Shown piece after piece: positions 13,101-24,764 of a DNA stretch of 64,000 nt (the stretch's first letter is position 1; each line of letters opens with the position of its first letter). Both the position numbers and the translations under genes were made by a program. Where the stretch lies: assembly GCA_000226015.1 (NCBI GenBank), contig JH153618.1, positions 238,680 to 302,679 on the forward strand. The letters are read 5' to 3'. The notes below the pieces were generated by a model that worked only from the letters and a program-made list of their open reading frames with translations, had not been told where the DNA came from and searched no databases. This DNA is from Mnemiopsis leidyi (Eukaryota > Ctenophora > Tentaculata > Lobata > Bolinopsidae).

Positions 13101-16100
13101 AACCGCACCCGCATAGTTCATCTCCTCCTCAAGTACGGGGCTGATGTCCAGGCTAAAGATAAGGGGTCAGTTTGGTGTCTTTTTAGTATACAGCTCTGGG
13201 TTTTTCTCTCTGCTTTAGATTTAAGTTTTAAAAAGGCTTTTGGATTTTTTTATGAATGAAGATGTGTCTCTGGAGAGAACTGCTGTAAAACATTGCTCCT
13301 TGCAATCCCACTCTGACCCTAGAATCTTACTAAACAAAACACACCACAGAGGACTAGTCCCCCTGCACAATGCCTGCTCCTACGGTCACTTTGAGGTAAC
13401 TGAGCTGCTGATACAGCACGGGGCTAACGTTAACGCCTGCGATCTCTGGCAGTTCACTCCGCTTCATGAAGCTTGTTGCAAAGGAAGGTTAGTCGTGATT
13501 TTACTGCTCTTTTCATTTTACCGTGATCTTTTCGATTCAGCATATTTTTTTTCAGAAATAACGATTTAGTATTGGCAATTCTTTCAAGAAAAAGTTAATA
13601 AAATCAGCGAAAAAATAAACATAATTCTGCAAAATTGAAGAATATAATACTTCTTTGAAGAATATAAGGCGGTAAACACACACAAAGTTTAAAACACCTA
13701 ATCTCAGATGCAGAAAGTTGTAAATATCCATCAGCTTAGTTCTCGCATTAACGAGCAGTATCAGCAATTTCAAACACAGCTGGATATTCCACAAGACACA
13801 GATATTCCACAAGACACAGATATAATTATTTGTTGAGACGTAACCTCTCCACCATTAAATTTATACAGTTCATATCTCATGCCAAAAGCGTAGGATACAT
13901 CTTAACTCCATTCGGCCTTCTGAAATTTTCTAAAAGTTGATGTTAAAAAAACTATTTCAATTTCAGATAAAAGTAGACAGAAGTGAAAACAATGATATAA
14001 AACATTCTAACAGCATGCTACCTATTTAGGTCCTATCTGGGTTCACTAATATTTGAAAGTGCAGTTTCTTTTATCAATTTTCCTATCGTCCCTGTTCCTC
14101 CTCCAACTTATAAAGCTGCATTAATGTTCTCCAGAGCAATCCCATTCTTCTCCGCCTCAATAACGTTGCTGCTCTCCAAGTTGTTCCGGCTCCCTGCAAT
14201 GTTCTTCACCTTGCTCGAGAGGGTGCCCTGCTGTGATGCTGGTCCTCCACTGTCCCGCGAGAAAGTCAGCCCGATCTGTCTCTTGGCGCGCCTGAACAAG
14301 TACTTGCTCCTGTAGCCGTATATCACGGGATCGGTCAGACCGTTTAGGTAGTAGAAAACAGATGTAGCGATGTTGAGAGAAGTCGGGAGTTTGATACTGG
14401 TCTGGAGGAGACGGGGAAGGTCTCTCAGCAGAACGGAGGGCCAGTGTGAGATATAGAACAGTGCCAGTAGGATGGTGATGGTGATGAAGGCGTGCTTTGT
14501 CACCCCTCCTCTGTCTTTCTTCTTGTTCTTAGAGAGGATCACTACTATACCCAAGTAGAGGGCTAGACAGGTGAAGGAGGGTATGATCACGAAGATCGTC
14601 TGTAAGATCATGTGAGCTACTTTACCTTGAGGTGTGCTGGTTAGAGAGCATCTGCTCATCTTAGGGTCGTATTGGGAAGTTCCTGGGGGAAGGGGGAGTT
14701 AACTTCGACAATAGTCATTTTTAGCCATTTTTATGTACCTTTTTTAAATCAGTGTACTCTCAATCTTTAAACTTTTACAAAAGTAAGAAAGAGGTAAAAT
14801 CATTACATGAGGAATGCGAGTATTCTATCGTTTTACCAATGAACATTCTTTGCAACTTACCAACGCCAGTGTGAACCAGGATAAGATATATCCCTAGATA
14901 TCCGAGTGCTATCATCCAAGTCGCTGATATCGCTAGCAATATCCTCTTCTTTCTCGTCTCACTATTGCCCTGACAACAGGACATTTACTCTTTAGAGCTT
15001 CAAAATTACTGCATTACAACGTCACATTCCAATTGTTCCATTTACTCAATTTGTCAGTTCTTGAACATATCAAACGTCACATCGCCCGATCTTCACTTTT
15101 TTCAAAGCTCAAATGATCGATAGTTGATGACAGACGCAAAATCCCGAAATAAGTAAATTCGAGAATGTGCCACACCTACAAACTCAATAGTCTATACCTG
15201 TGTCTATAATATATATATATAGACTCTATATAATACCTGTGTGCCGTACTGAAGAGGTCTCCGGAAAGCTAGAAACTGGTTCAACACTAGCAGGATGTAA
15301 GTGTTGAAGTTTACAGAGATGATGGGATAGACGGCGTAGAAGAAGAGCACACAGAAGAACTTGCCCATCTCGCTAGCCGTGTAGTAGTCAGAGTAGATCA
15401 TGCCCGGACCTCGGATTGTCAGACCTAGGGTGGTATTATTTTGTTATTCTGTCGTTCAAATATATATATTCATGTTAAGTTCTAGATTTTGCCTCAGAGA
15501 ATATGATGACTGATAGAAAGGAATGTTGAGGAATGTTGAGGATATGTGATTAGTTGACAGATGTAAGTTAGTGGATTATTGATTTTCTACTTCCATATCA
15601 GATTCTCGCCAAAATGACATCATCATGTGGAGAGCAAGAGATTTCCTCGATGTCTCGCACAAAAATCTAAGTAACGGCTATGACAAATATTTCATGTTAA
15701 ATCTGATGTTCAGCATGAAGCAATTTCTTAACCCTTTAGTTCTATCAGATAGTGCTAATTTGTCGTAGAATTTAAGAGGTCAGTCATGACCCTGGATGAC
15801 TTACCCAAAAAAGCAAAGAGAATATCCGCTGCAGTGAGATTAATGACAAGCCACATGTAGGGCGGCAAGGATCGCTTGTTGATGATAAGGTTTATCATGA
15901 CGGTAACATTGAGTACCAGGGCAGTTCCGTTGATGAGAATCATGGCACAACCACTAGCTATTCCATCTTCGTTTATAACAGCCATCCTACTGAGATCAAT
16001 ATATTTCCATAACTAGAGCTTTGTGTATATTATAGCTTACAAGAGATTATGTAGAGAGCAGAATCAGAAGAATAGGTTGAATAGTATAAAGATGATCTAT

Positions 16101-19100
16101 AGTGCCGCTACATTCCATCTGGCAGTACGATATACGGACGAGCAACACGATACAGAGCTCTTTGTATCTGCCGGCAATCGGCCCTCTTGTTCCGTGTTTA
16201 TTCAATTGTCCGAATGGTATTACTGAGACCACTTCTATAGCGACTGTTGCAATATCAAACGTTCGCGACTCTAATTTCTCCCGAAGCCTTGGTTTTTGTA
16301 AATAATTCATGGTTAAGGTTTTCTTTTATAAATAGACTTTCCTTTGATTTTGATACTTAAGTTTAGCGACAAAGACACCTATTATGATCAGTGAATGCAG
16401 CCTAGCTCATCGCTAAATCCTAAATATGTCTAAAAATGCAATCATAGTATGATTTTTTATCTAACACGTTATATGTAGAAATCATGCTTGTACTCAACTA
16501 ACTAGGTCAAAATCTTTCGAATAGGTTTTGAAATTAAAAAGAACAAAAAAATCTTTGCGACAAAACGGTGAAAACGTCGTCTAATAGTGTTGATAATGTA
16601 GTGTGATTTCTCAACTCTGATAAAAGGAGAAAGTCAGTCAGTAGGTTTTTGATTTTCGAAAAGCCAAAAGCGGACAGTCGGCTAATTTTCTCATAGCAAT
16701 ACTTGCAATCAATACAGCTGTGCAGAAATCGGAGTCAACCGAACATAAAAGCGTGTACATATTCACCTGGCCGTACCGTGATAATCTGTGTGGTAAGTAA
16801 AGGAAGATCTAGTGACTAGAGGACTGCTTCTGTTATCCGTTCATGGTTCTGACTCGGACCGGATCATTAACGGGCAGCAGGGCGCCGAATTATGGTTTTC
16901 AGTTACATTATAGATGTTACAGATGGCTAACTGATCGAACGTTTTGTACTTAACTGTCAGAACAAAAATAGTATCACGAGGGGCTGTAGTACTCGCATCT
17001 GCACTCCGGATGTCTTTGGTAAACGATGCTGAAAAGATCACTTTCTGATAAGCTAAATAAGCTGAATTTGAATTTGGTGTGCTATTGATAAAGTGCCATC
17101 CAGGCACAGGCCGCAGTGACAGTATACTAGATAACTATTTCTAATAGATAACTAATTTTAGGCGAGCTTGTCAAAGTCTAGAGTTACAACTAGCCGATGC
17201 GCCGATGCGCAATAATTGATCATTGCAAGGCAAAGTAGTCGATAATTCTGTTTCACTGTATCTTTATAAATTGTCGGTACACATGACCTGTCACGTGGTT
17301 CTCTGAAAATTATTTCACTCTTCATTGTTCCAATCAACGTGAAGACGCAATACAATGAAAGAACATGCCTAAATTGTCACACGAAAAAATGACTACCATC
17401 AACTCAAAATGCGCTCAAATCATCGAGAATCCCATGAATCTCACCAGCTGATCTGATTCGTGAGAACCATCTATGCTCCCTGTCACATTTATTGCTGCTG
17501 TCATCTTTAATGCAAATTGCAGTTTTAACTTGAGCTTGACCATTTGTGGACAAAGCGGAGCACCTAACTAGATTGGACCCAGGAGGCATGTCTTTGACTA
17601 TCATGGTAGCAACGTGGTCTGGTTTTGATGGTTCGGTTTGTGACATGTTATGTTAAAGACAATTTTAGATATTTAGACCCCCTTGAGCAATGCCTTTTTT
17701 GGTTCATCGTTGAACACTGAGTCTAAGAAGATTAAATCTAAAGAGCTCTTTTCAGTCATAGACATAGACTACGTAATGTCTGATAGCAGCGTGGGAGGCC
17801 TCTTTCTCATAGAGTATTCGTCGTGTTAAAATTAGCTAATTTGTAATTCCCAGGCAGTCTTGTTTGTGGAACAAGTTTCCGCCAAAGTGTCGAAGAAATA
17901 AGTTTGTTGTTCAATTAAAAGTACTAAAATCTCCAAAAAACAAAACCGTGCGATAAAAAGCAAACTGTGACGGTACGTTCCATGTCAGGCGAGAAGTGTG
18001 CTCCCTGCTGCTGAGTTACGGAGCGGACCCCTACAAGACGAACTGTCACAACAAGTGTCCTCTAGATGTCTGCCAGACTCCTGAACTCAGGGAACGTATT
18101 GCAAGTCAGTTTTTTTATATTTCCTTTTTCATGTTCAACAACTTCTGGCTTTACAGACATTTTCTATCACAGACACACACATGTACTCCTGCTTCTAGAA
18201 ACTTTACTAACTTACACACTGATTACTTCACACACAGACACAGACACAGACACACACACAGACACACACACAGACACACACATGATGTACTCCTGCTTGT
18301 AGAAACTTTACTAACTTACACACTGATTACATCACACACAGACACAGACACAGACATGTACTCCTGCTTCTAGAAACTTTACTAACTTACACACTGATTA
18401 CTTCACACACACACACACAGACACACACATGTACTCCTGCTTCTAGAAACTTTACTAACTTACACACTGATTACTTCACACACAGAACAGACACACACTA
18501 CACACAGACACACACATGATGTACTCCTGCTTCTAGAAACTTTACTAACTTGCACACTGATTACTTCACACACAGACACAGACACACACATGTACTCCTG
18601 CTTCTAGAAACTTTACCAACTTACACACTGATTACTTCACACACAGAAACAGACACACACTTACACACAGACACACACATGATGTACTCCTGCTTGTAGA
18701 AACTTTACTTACTTGTAGTACTGCTTAAATAGCTCGCTACTCACCTACAGGGGAACACAAAGGTTACACTTTACTGAGAGTGTGTAACTTGGGGGACATT
18801 GCCCTCATCAAGAAACACTTGTCTCCGGAAACCGTCATGTTCCAGCACCCCTTCACTCTCGACACTCCCCTCCACATCGCCGCTTCAGGTTTGTCCTGGG
18901 AACTTTAGTGTTCAGGTCCACTGCTGTGTTCTAGTTTGTTCTACTCAGGTTTATCGGGACTGGTGTAGGTCAGTTTCTTTCTAAATATTTCTTCCTAGAA
19001 ATATTTCTTTCTAAATATTTCTTCCTAGAAATATTTCTTTCTAAATATTTCTTTATAGAAATATTTCTTTCTAAATATTTCTTTCTAGAAATATTTCTTT

Positions 19101-22100
19101 CTTCTAAATATTTCTTTCTAGAAATATTTCTTTCTAAATATTTCTTTCTAGAAATGTTTCTTTCTAAATATTTCTTTATAGAAATATTTCTTTCTAAATA
19201 TTTCTTTCTAGAAATATTTCTTTCTAAATATTTCTTTCTAGAAATATTTCTTTCTAAATATTTCTTTCTAGAAATATTTCTTTCTAAATATTTCTTTCTA
19301 GAAATATTTCTTTCTAAATATTAATGATATGCTAGTACTCATGTGAAACAAGACGGAAATCTACCACGACAACATCTTGCTAAAGAAACGTTACGAATAA
19401 GCTAGAGAAGCTTAGTGCTTTAGTGAAAAAGAAGAATTAAGTAAAATCAAAATGCACATTATTTAATGCACCTTTATTTAGAATACCTACGCTTTGATTT
19501 TGAGTATCAAAAACAACAGAGATACAAAATGGAAACTGAGGGGTGCGACCTATATAAGCTGTATATAAGTTGGGCAGAGATATGGATTCATGCAGACAGC
19601 GACATTACTGGTCGTCAGAAGAAAGGAAGTAGATTGCCGGCATACTATTGGTCCGTGTTGATCCGTCCTTATCTCAGATATGTGGTATTTCCACTATCAA
19701 TACTCACTACAAGATTTGAAAATTTTCCAAGATTTGCACGTGAGTGGACGAGTACAAATATAGACTAGTTAGGTAACACTGTAAAAGTTAAGCGACAAGG
19801 GAGGAAAACAAAACACAAGTGTGTGTTTTATCGGCACTAACCTAAGTGATAGAAACGGAGAGCTATGTCTCCGTACCTATTTGATGATCTGCAATAATGC
19901 TTGACATTATTGCGGTTTTTAGATGAGAGATCGATTTAAAGATGGTTAGGAATGCCAAATCATAGAAGTGAACGGGTAGTTCAGTGGTTCAGTAGTGTCA
20001 GATTACACAAGATAGTTAATGATAGATTCGCTGAATTATATCAGTCTTGGTATCTTTATTGGACAGATTAGATAAATCGTTACCGCTAGGTAATTTTTAC
20101 GGACCAATGGCTCGGCACAATTATAATATGAGTAGCTAGAATGAAAGATAATGATAAATGAGATATTGCAACATGATATAAGGAAGACGTAAAGGTCTGA
20201 ATTTTCACCTCTTCAGTTTTATGAACTCCTTTTGAAAGTATTTGCCCTGTTCTTTCTCTGGTCTTTCAATTAAGCATCTCAAAATACACAGTACGCTTGA
20301 CGTAAATCATCTGGAATCTGCAGTGTGGTTAAAATTTGTGAGTAGAAAATTCCTGACCTCGGGTTACATATATCTTGGAATGTGTAGACTTTAAATGATG
20401 GCACTTAAAATCCCAGGAAGCGATGCGATCTATTTTAGGAATGTTAACAATTCTTTATCTTCCACGCTATCCAAGTGAACCAATTGATTCCCATTGGTTC
20501 CCGCTTCTCGTAGATTCTCATGAGAATGTTGAGCATATTAGATTGAGTAGAATTATTTCATAATGAGTAGAATTCCTACTCAGGAATTTTAAACTGTAAC
20601 GTTCAAAAAATGTAAAACGTGATATTCCCGGCGGCCTCGTAAAATTTTGCATTATTCCTAGTCACGTTCCAAGTCACGTGCAATCTCACACCAGCTCACC
20701 TTATGTACTCGCAGCAACATCCAAAAGCAAAAGTGTGGTTGAACTGTTGATCAAGAAGGGAGCAGATGTCAACATGACCAACAAAGAAGGAGCGACTGTT
20801 CTTCACAAAGCAACAGAAATAAACAACCTTGACGTTATCAATATATTATTGAGGCACGGTGCTAAGGTAAGAATTCAAATTTATAGAATCTTCGATATTC
20901 GTATGACTACGATCATGGTCAACGATATTAGGTTTTGTAATGCTTGGAAATGCGTCCAAGGTCTAGAATGTCTTAACGTTGATGCACTGATTCATCTTAA
21001 TTTTCTGATTACATTAGAATCACGAACTGTTCCCCCCAGAGAACAACCAGTAATTGTCTGTAGTATTTCAAGCAATGTCGCTCCCCTTACACACGTGTCT
21101 TTATTTCCAGGTGAACTGTCAAGACGAGAGTGGTCTGACCCCGATGCACCGGGCCGCAACACAAGGACTAGTTGAAGCAGCACGGCTGCTCCTTTCCCAC
21201 GGTGCTGACGTCACACTGCCCTGCAACAACGGTTCTCCCTCCACCGACCTGGCCACAGAGTCCGTGTTAGCAGTAATCAGGGAGATGGAGAAACCTGCCG
21301 TCATATCGGAAAACACGGAGGAAGAACTGCGGATGTTGGAGGCAGCTAAGACTGGGGACATGGAGACTCTGCGGAGTATCGGTAACCGTGTAAACTGTAA
21401 CTGTCAGGACCTCCAGGGCAGACATTCCACCCCCATACACTTCGCTGCGGGTTACAACCGGGTGGACGTGGTGGAGTTGCTCCTCAGCTTGGGAGCTAAC
21501 GTTCACGCTAAAGACAAGGGGGGCCTAGTTCCGCTACACAACGCCTGCTCGTACGGACACTTGGAGGTGGTGGAGCTCCTCATCAAGCACGGTGCTAGTG
21601 TCAATGTCAGCGACTTGTGGAAGTTCACCCCACTCCACGAGGCAGCTGCTAAAGGAAAGTACGACATCTGCAAACTTCTCCTCAAACACCGGGCTGATCC
21701 GAACAAGAAGAACAGGGACGGTAAAACTCCCCTCGATCTCGTCAAGGAGGAAGACGAGGACATATCAGATTTGTTGCGCGGCGATGAGGCCTTGCTTGAG
21801 GCGGCGCGCAAGGGCGAGATAACCAGAATACTTAAACTTATTAACACTACAAATGTGAACTGTCGCGATAACAACGGCAGAAACTCAAGTCCACTTCATC
21901 TAGCTGCTGGTTACAACCAGCTAGAAGTTGCAGAAGTTTTGCTTGAGCACGGAGCTGATGTAAACGCGCAGGACAAGGGCGGGCTGATACCCCTCCACAA
22001 CGCTGCTAGTTACGGACATGTCGAGATAGCAGCTCTCATGATTAAGTTCAGTGCCAATGTGAACGCTATGGACAGATGGGGTTTCACGCCGCTCCACGAG

Positions 22101-23234
22101 GCAGCTCAGAAAGGTCGAACTCAGCTCTGTTCACTGCTCATCCTCCACGGAGCTGACCCCGCCCTGCAAAATCAGAACAATGAAACTCCGCTAGAATTAG
22201 CGGGGGCAGCAGATGTAAGGTCGCTCCTGATGGACGCCATGCCTCCCGCCATGCTGCCTGTATCAGGACTCAGCCCCATCACCCCACCCCCACACATTGG
22301 GGGCATGTTACCCCTGCATCCCGGTCTTGGAGAGGACTTTGTAGAGCCTGTAAACAACATGGAGAATATCACTATCGATGTGTTCTTAGAGAAGATCAGT
22401 ATGCCACATGTACTGGACTTGTTCAAGAAAGAGGACGTCACATTGGACTTACTGCTAGAAATGTCGCATGACGATCTCAAGAACATCGGTATATCAACAT
22501 ACGGACAGAGGCACCGGATACTGAAAGGTATAAAGGACTACAAGGTAGCGACAGCTAAAGGTCCCGTCCCTGGGGACAACCCCTTCCAAGGTTCCCCCGA
22601 GGGTTCGGACTATCCGGACCTAGTGGACCTGCCCATGACGGACAAGGACTACATATCAGTTTGTCTGGAAATGCAGGGCTCCATCAAGGACCACGCAGAT
22701 CGGGGGGTTGCTGGGGGAATATTCAGATCTTACAAGATAAACTCAGTGCAGCGCATCATCAACAGTCGCATTTGGGCTCGTTACTCGTACAGACGGAGCG
22801 AGATCGCCGCCGCTAACGGCTGTCCTAACGAACGAATGTTGTTCCACGGCTCGCCGTTTATCAACGCGATCGTCTGGAAAGGTTTTGACGAGCGACACGC
22901 GTACATTGGGGGCATGTTCGGAGCGGGGCTGTACTTTGCGGAGCACAGCAGCAAGAGTAATCAGTACGTGTACGGTATAGGAGGGGGTTCGGGCTGCTCC
23001 TTACATCGCGATAGGAGCTGTTACGTGTGTACCCGCCAAATGTTGGTGTGCCGTGTTGCCCTGGGTAAGCCCTTCATGCAGTTCAGTGCGGTGAAGATGG
23101 CTCATGCCCCGCCCGGACATCATTCTGTTATCGGGAAACCCTCAACTGGGGGCCTGCATTTTCCGGAATATGTGGTGTATCGGGGAGAACAGGCTTATCC
23201 GGAATTCCTTGTCACTTATCAAATTGTAAAATGA
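7167..23234 (+). CDS. TNKS: Tankyrase (ankyrin repeats, SAM, PARP catalytic domain)
   Basis: Poly-ADP-ribosylates partners (axin, telomere and spindle proteins in known animals). Exons: 7167-7344, 7953-8021, 9062-9217, 12189-12284, 12958-13165, 13350-13487, 17989-18104, 18751-18888, 20715-20866, 21111-23234; all phases agree, giving 1124 residues, close to human TNKS2 (1166). Exons 1-9 encode ankyrin clusters 1-3 and exon 10 encodes clusters 4-5, SAM (~834-897) and PARP (~931-1124). Catalytic H-Y-E residues are present: His996 (LFHGSPF), Tyr1025 ([17 protein letters not shown]), Glu1115 (YPEFLVTY). The zinc site [12 protein letters not shown] is intact. The His/Pro/Ser-rich N-terminus of vertebrate TNKS1 is absent. 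The start at 7167 is chosen because the two nearby ATGs (7159, 7163) are in other frames and soon stop. Exon 9 starts at 20715: only this acceptor aligns the repeat without a gap. Intron 6 houses an antisense GPCR. Confidence 0.97.
8037..8116. repeat. 27-bp tandem repeat in tankyrase intron 2
   Basis: Three copies of a 27-bp unit (ctccgcaaagttattttcct and seven more bases) start 15 bases after the intron 2 donor at 8022. Confidence 0.95.
9247..9380. repeat. 39-bp minisatellite in tankyrase intron 3
   Basis: About 3.4 copies of a 39-bp unit beginning agttgtctgtacgttg, with copies starting at 9247, 9286, 9325 and 9364. The array starts 29 bases after the intron 3 donor (9218). Because 39 is divisible by three, a 66-codon open frame on the minus strand crosses it; that frame is an artefact of the repeat. 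Confidence 0.95.
9492..10106 (-). CDS. Cys-rich, VWC-like coding traces antisense in tankyrase intron 3
   Basis: Two minus-strand open segments look like protein. At 9873-10106 the reading contains [11 protein letters not shown] and KAVCCEKC, the ending typical of von Willebrand C domains (CCxxC), then [12 protein letters not shown], like the start of the next one. At 9492-9635 another reads [16 protein letters not shown] and [19 protein letters not shown] before a stop at 9492. I could not find a donor-acceptor pair joining them nor a signal peptide, so the segment may be a nested secreted-protein gene with unseen exons or a decaying copy. Domain naming is by cysteine spacing only. Confidence 0.3.
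10248..10985. repeat. Internally repeated transposon-like region
   Basis: The stretch at 10248-10310 (caagtgttgatgtcatttta onward) recurs at 10463-10525 with few changes. The segment at 10318-10415 (ggtcaaaaatttgagg; gttttatcaaagagagcatc) recurs, diverged, at 10828-10925. It looks like pieces of a non-coding mobile element in tankyrase intron 3; no termini or coding region are recognised. Confidence 0.5.
14108..15985 (-). CDS. Rhodopsin-like (class A) G-protein-coupled receptor
   Basis: A seven-helix receptor for an unknown ligand at the plasma membrane. Exons on the minus strand: 15985-15805, 15424-15237, 14969-14861, 14682-14108; phases agree and give 350 residues. TM1-TM2 are in exon 1 with the class A motif NLTAADILF (Asp2.50). 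TM3 is in exon 2 with the conserved disulfide Cys (FFCVLFF) 25 positions before the DRY site; a partner Cys lies in extracellular loop 2 (SRCSLTS). TM4 is in exon 3. TM5-TM7 are in exon 4, with [11 protein letters not shown] (for CWxP) and [11 protein letters not shown] (for NPxxY). The DRY motif is replaced by NQF, so Arg3.50 is Gln. The gene sits whole inside tankyrase intron 6 in the opposite direction. Ligand class cannot be told from these motifs. Confidence 0.9.
16841..17646 (-). CDS. Unassigned minus-strand open segments in tankyrase intron 6
   Basis: Three minus-strand open stretches (17646-17404, 80 codons with ATG; 17355-17158; 17107-16841) lie upstream of the GPCR. The first ([20 protein letters not shown] at its start) and third ([27 protein letters not shown]) have protein-like composition. 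I recognise no domain and cannot prove splicing among them. They may be a small lineage-specific gene or chance; low confidence. Confidence 0.2.
18168..18705. repeat. ~70-bp minisatellite with CA-rich parts, tankyrase intron 7
   Basis: Six to seven copies of a unit containing gtactcctgcttctagaaac, tttactaacttacacactga and a variable stretch of cacaga repeats. It starts about 60 bases after the exon 7 donor (18105) and fills most of the intron. Confidence 0.95.
18975..19322. repeat. 30-bp palindromic minisatellite, tankyrase intron 8
   Basis: About a dozen copies of a 30-bp unit made of alternating ctaaatatttcttt and ctagaaatatttcttt. The core gaaatatttc is itself palindromic, so the array can fold back on itself. 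It begins about 85 bases after the exon 8 donor (18889). Confidence 0.95.
19323..20714. other. Remainder of tankyrase intron 8
   Basis: No gene or element supported. A 100-codon open frame at 19466-19768 (+) has no recognisable domain and lies inside the intron. Confidence 0.4.
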
Positions 23235-24129
23235 CTTTTAATTAAATCTCGTTTATTTATTATCTTAATGGGAAAGTATTTATTAAGTTTTATTCTAAAT
23301 TTTTATGAATTTTGATTTAAACATCCATTTTTCATCCTCAGTATTCAGCCACTATCATTATTTCTTAAAATTGTTTGTTGTGTAGCTCTAGATATCTGTT
23401 GGGGACTTAAATTTCATTCTAGTCCCAAAACTTTGATGACAGTTGAAACGTTTACAGTCGTAAGACAAAGAAACAAATATTTTCAAGCTGATGTTTAGGA
23501 AAAAACTCCTTTTTTCGTACGGCGCGACGACATTCTTGTTACCAAACTCAGAAATGTTGAGTAATTATTGATGCACGCGACAACAATTTAGCGCAGATTT
23601 CGAAATTAAGATCTTCCGGAGACCGCTACAATATACACGATTTAAGTACAGACCTGCCGTCCATCGTGATAGGCTATAGCTGTTGCCATGGAAATCCAGA
23701 GCAACTCAACTTGGATAGCTTTAATGTTTTAGCGTAGATTGTAGTCCAAGGGATTTGGATGACTGTTTGTGAAAGTTACACTGTTGATTGGACAGATTGA
23801 TCGGGGCTACGGACCTGATCGGAAACAGTTTTTCCTGACCTTACTTCGGCGACCTTGTGTGTTTCTGATCGGTCCCAAGCACTTTGTTGGTATTGATTAT
23901 AACGATTTATATGTGTATATACTGTGTTTAAAATAAAGATCTTACATATGACATACAGTTTTTTACTTATCTTCTATCTTGTTTGCTTCTAAATCGAAAA
24001 TTGTACTCATTGATCCGAAATATGTGTTAAAGTATTGAGAGTTGTCATCTTGGTAGATGTTTACGTTAATAGAAAGTTGATAAATTGCTTTAGTAAGTAC
24101 AACAAACTAATGGGTTTTCTGTATGCAAA
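23235..24129. other. Tankyrase 3' UTR and intergenic DNA
   Basis: AT-rich, no coding content. A candidate polyadenylation signal aataaa is at 23932-23937, about 700 bases after the stop; no other canonical signal nearer was noted. Confidence 0.45.
23932..23937 (+). terminator. Candidate polyadenylation signal for tankyrase
   Basis: Canonical aataaa hexamer downstream of the tankyrase stop in DNA without other genes. Its use is inferred from position only. Confidence 0.4.
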
Positions 24130-24549
24130 TTACAAACTTGTACCCGAACAATCAAACAGCTGAATGAGAGGATCACCGCGGCATAACGGCAGAACTGACA
24201 ATGATTCAAGATGTCTGGAGGTGAGGATGACACCTTCAGAATTGTCCCATACTCTCCTGAACCCTGACTCTCGAGTCGGTGGGTTATAACAGTTAACACG
24301 CTTTAGGGTCTTTTTCCACCGTGCGTGGGTATACACAGTTAACTTGGATAGAACAGTATTAAGCAAGCCCAGCAGTTTCACACTAGGCTTATTTCTATCC
24401 AGGCCTCCTATTCGAGGGTGTAGCTTTCCGACAATCTTACTGGTTTTCACCTTGCAGCCAATTTTACACAGATGCAGTATATTGTGCTGGACGTCTAGCC
24501 TTTTGTTTATGAATGTTAGATTTCGTTTCCTGGTTCCCTGTCTCCCCAT
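24130..24549 (-). CDS. Hypothetical 139-residue single-exon protein
   Basis: An uninterrupted ATG-started frame on the minus strand between tankyrase and the ferlin, divergent from the ferlin with 215 bases between start codons. The N-terminus is very basic (MGRQGTRKRNLTFINKRLD). No domain, signal peptide or membrane segment is recognised. In DNA this AT-rich a 139-codon frame is uncommon but can occur by chance. A CRE octamer tgacgtca (24552-24559) lies just in front of its start. Confidence 0.3.
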   Translation of the reverse strand: MGRQGTRKRNLTFINKRLDVQHNILHLCKIGCKVKTSKIVGKLHPRIGGLDRNKPSVKLLGLLNTVLSKLTVYTHARWKKTLKRVNCYNPPTRESGFRRVWDNSEGVILTSRHLESLSVLPLCRGDPLIQLFDCSGTSL

Positions 24550-24764
24550 GATGACGTCATATTAGAATCTTATATGTCAGACTAGGGAACACGAAATTTG
24601 TTATCTCTTTGACAATTGACGGCATTTATTCAAGTATTTGATAACCTTCGTCTCCACTTTCCACTATTAAGCTAGTAAACCAGTAACACTATTGTTTAGC
24701 TGCTGAAGACATCCCCTTCGAAAGACCCTGTACTGTGTACACGGGACGGGGCAGCTAGAGAGAG

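Noticed and set aside
21054-21110. Open sequence directly before tankyrase exon 10
   Set aside because: It is intron DNA that happens to be open; the acceptor ag at 21109-21110 gives the frame continuous with exon 9.
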